Source: Acidobacteriota bacterium (GTDB lineage Bacteria > Acidobacteriota > UBA890). From it: a stretch of DNA of 7,057 nt. The stretch lies in contig JAUWTE010000161.1 of NCBI GenBank assembly GCA_030609765.1, positions 1 through 7,057 on the forward strand, given 5' to 3'. Shown piece by piece: positions 6,607 to 7,057 of this stretch (its first letter is position 1; each line of letters starts with the position of its first letter). The notes below the pieces were generated by a model that saw nothing but the letters and a program-made list of their open reading frames with translations, had not been told where the DNA came from and did no database searches. The translations under genes and the position numbers were made by a program.

Positions 6607-7057
6607 GGCTGCTCCTCCTCCGGTGCCGGTGTGCTCTCCGGCTCTGGCGCGCTCTCCGCGGCGATGTCATCGTCCTGCGCCTGCGGCGCTGTCTCCTCTG
6701 CGGCCTGGGCCGCTTCTTCTTCGACCACGGCATCTCCAGTTGTCACCCGCAGGAACACCTGCTCGAGATCCTCTGTCGCGGTCAATGAGTCGAGCTGATC
6801 CTCGGCAACGATGCGGCCGTTGGCGATGATCACTACCTTGTCGCAGATCTGCATGACCTCCGGCAGAATGTGCGTCGACAGAATGACCGTCCGGTTCTGA
6901 GCCAGTCCCTTGATGAGATTGCGGATCTCTATGATCTGTTTCGGATCCAGGCCGATGGTCGGCTCGTCGAGGATCAGCACCTCCGGATCGTGCACCAGCG
7001 CCTGGGCAATTGCGACGCGCTGCTTGTAGCCGCGGGAGAGCGTGCCGATCGGCTGTC
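6603..7057 (-). CDS. ABC transporter ATP-binding protein, GldA-like, C-terminal part (cut by window edge)
   Basis: The nucleotide-binding subunit that powers the GldF-like permease; a cytoplasmic protein bound to the membrane complex. The last 150 codons are present and the N-terminus with Walker A lies beyond base 7057. From the first complete codon: ABC signature LSRGYKQRV (6-14), the LSxGY form usual in this ABC-2 subfamily in place of LSGGQ; Walker B LILDEP (27-32) with catalytic Glu31; D-loop GLDP (35-38); and switch His62 in STHILPEV. The conserved part ends around LEQVFLRVT. After it comes an unusual tail of about 43 residues (108-150), rich in Glu, Asp, Ala and Pro, with 15 acidic residues and no Lys or Arg. 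The reading frame continues upstream of a GTG at 6995 to the window edge, so that codon is not the real start. It overlaps the permease gene by 4 bases. Confidence 0.93.
   Translation of the reverse strand, partial: QPIGTLSRGYKQRVAIAQALVHDPEVLILDEPTIGLDPKQIIEIRNLIKGLAQNRTVILSTHILPEVMQICDKVVIIANGRIVAEDQLDSLTATEDLEQVFLRVTTGDAVVEEEAAQAAEETAPQAQDDDIAAESAPEPESTPAPEEEQP

Noticed and set aside
5950..6798. Long plus-strand open frame of 282 codons opposite the permease and ATPase genes
   Set aside because: Its translation is rich in Gln, His and Arg without any known motif, it spans two well-supported genes on the other strand and lacks a good ribosome binding site; it is a high-GC antisense shadow.

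Overview
The window is about 60% or more G+C, uses GC-ending codons and is densely packed. It carries Shine-Dalgarno sites close to start codons and a good sigma70-type promoter, so it looks like a piece of chromosome from a high-GC Gram-negative bacterium (proteobacterium-like or a related phylum). The encoded proteins are rich in Asp and Glu, which would suit a marine or moderately salty habitat, but that is only a hint. No rRNA, tRNA, insertion sequence, phage gene or CRISPR array is visible.

Left part (1-2153): two divergent genes share a 217-base control region. On the minus strand is the first quarter of an OPT-family oligopeptide transporter, cut by the window edge. On the plus strand is a complete M20C-type PepD (Xaa-His dipeptidase) with every metal and catalytic residue in place. 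Together they suggest peptide import followed by dipeptide hydrolysis in the cytoplasm. The two start sites carry nearly the same 15-16 base leader in opposite orientation.

Middle (2154-2281): this short convergent gap holds a nested set of inverted repeats that can fold into a long hairpin. It looks like a dispersed palindromic (REP-like) element and/or a two-way terminator.

Right part (2282-7057): a tightly spaced minus-strand operon, read from the right edge, encodes an ABC ATPase (GldA-like, N-terminus outside the window), an ABC-2 permease (GldF-like), a membrane-anchored GldG-like auxiliary protein and a large DUF4340 protein. The gaps are a 4-base overlap, 13 bases and 19 bases. The likely assembly is an inner-membrane ABC complex with two big periplasmic partners. 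Its substrate is unknown, and the Gld names are by homology only because no other gliding gene is in view. The DUF4340 protein consists of four tandem copies of one module, the third interrupted by acidic inserts, and the ATPase ends in an acidic Ala/Pro-rich tail. These are the most unusual protein features here. I see no clear sign of a wholly new system.
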